Assembly (NCBI GenBank): GCA_016189965.1
Contig: JACPRL010000124.1
Location: forward strand, 1 to 17,938
DNA: 17,938 nt
DNA from: Acidobacteriota bacterium
GTDB taxonomy: Bacteria; Acidobacteriota; Terriglobia; Acidiferrales; 2-02-FULL-67-57
Direction: 5' to 3'
The notes under the pieces were generated by a model. That model did not search any database, was not told the DNA's origin, and saw only the letters and a program-made list of their open reading frames with translations. Both the position numbers and the translations under genes were made by a program. Below, in pieces: positions 17,904 to 17,938 of the stretch (position 1 is its first letter; every line of letters starts with the position of its first letter).

Positions 17904-17938
17904 ATGCCTACGGTTGACGAAGAGCTGACCCAGCTCGA
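17904..17938 (+). CDS. Start of a gene running off the window
   Basis: ATG 17904 opens a frame, MPTVDEELTQL, that is still open at the last base. GTGAG at 17894-17898 is a weak ribosome binding site. Eleven codons, acidic and helix-prone, are too few to identify the product. The divergent arrangement with selA and the candidate promoter just upstream make a real gene start plausible. This is not the usual N-terminus of SelB, the commonest selA neighbour. Confidence 0.4.
   Translation, partial: MPTVDEELTQL

Overview
The window reads as a chromosomal stretch of a GC-rich, Gram-negative bacterium. It has an outer-membrane-type beta-barrel protein with a signal peptide, futalosine-pathway menaquinone genes, flavin prenyltransferase, SelA, LarB and SBP56. 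Gene density is high, no gap exceeds 300 bases, and no phage, IS transposase, CRISPR array, tRNA or rRNA is visible. The gene set and the intergenic repeats (CACAGAG and ATCTGTG types, and a CCTGAGCGAAGCCGAAGGG type) suit Acidobacteriota, but that is inference from memory and not proven by the sequence.

Layout. 1-2611: a secreted or membrane-tethered TPR protein and purB. 2609-2694: a long inverted repeat that carries the stop codons of both converging genes. 2692-3800 (minus): a small thioredoxin-like ferredoxin and larB. 3801-3966: a repeat-rich divergent spacer with what looks like a nested repeat insertion. 3967-6640: a tight operon ubiX - ubiA-type prenyltransferase (mqnP-like) - mqnE, covering steps of futalosine-type menaquinone synthesis. 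6718-8586: an exported HExxH/TPR protein. 8725-10757: SBP56 (methanethiol oxidase family) translationally coupled to a His-rich membrane protein. 10741-13671: two divergent glycosyltransferase genes (a GT87-like membrane enzyme and a cellulose-synthase-like GT2). 13814-14446: a beta-barrel protein ending in a clear intrinsic terminator. 14522-15298: a family 5 uracil-DNA glycosylase gene broken by an in-frame TAG and carrying repeat-derived sequence. 15375-15941: efp. 16065-16295: an unrecognised small basic Cys protein with a very strong ribosome binding site. 16376-17821 (minus): selA. 17904 onwards: the first codons of a further gene.

Most genes are housekeeping or common accessory genes. 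The least expected signals are: (i) repeat elements at gene ends that supply stop codons or coding sequence; (ii) decay of the UDG gene; (iii) a ferredoxin whose fourth cluster cysteine is replaced by histidine; (iv) an EF-P with Asn at the position that is usually modified Lys or Arg; (v) the unrecognised 76-residue Cys protein; and (vi) promoters that place several starts within a few bases of the predicted transcript start. I do not see a convincing new multi-gene defence or biosynthetic system.
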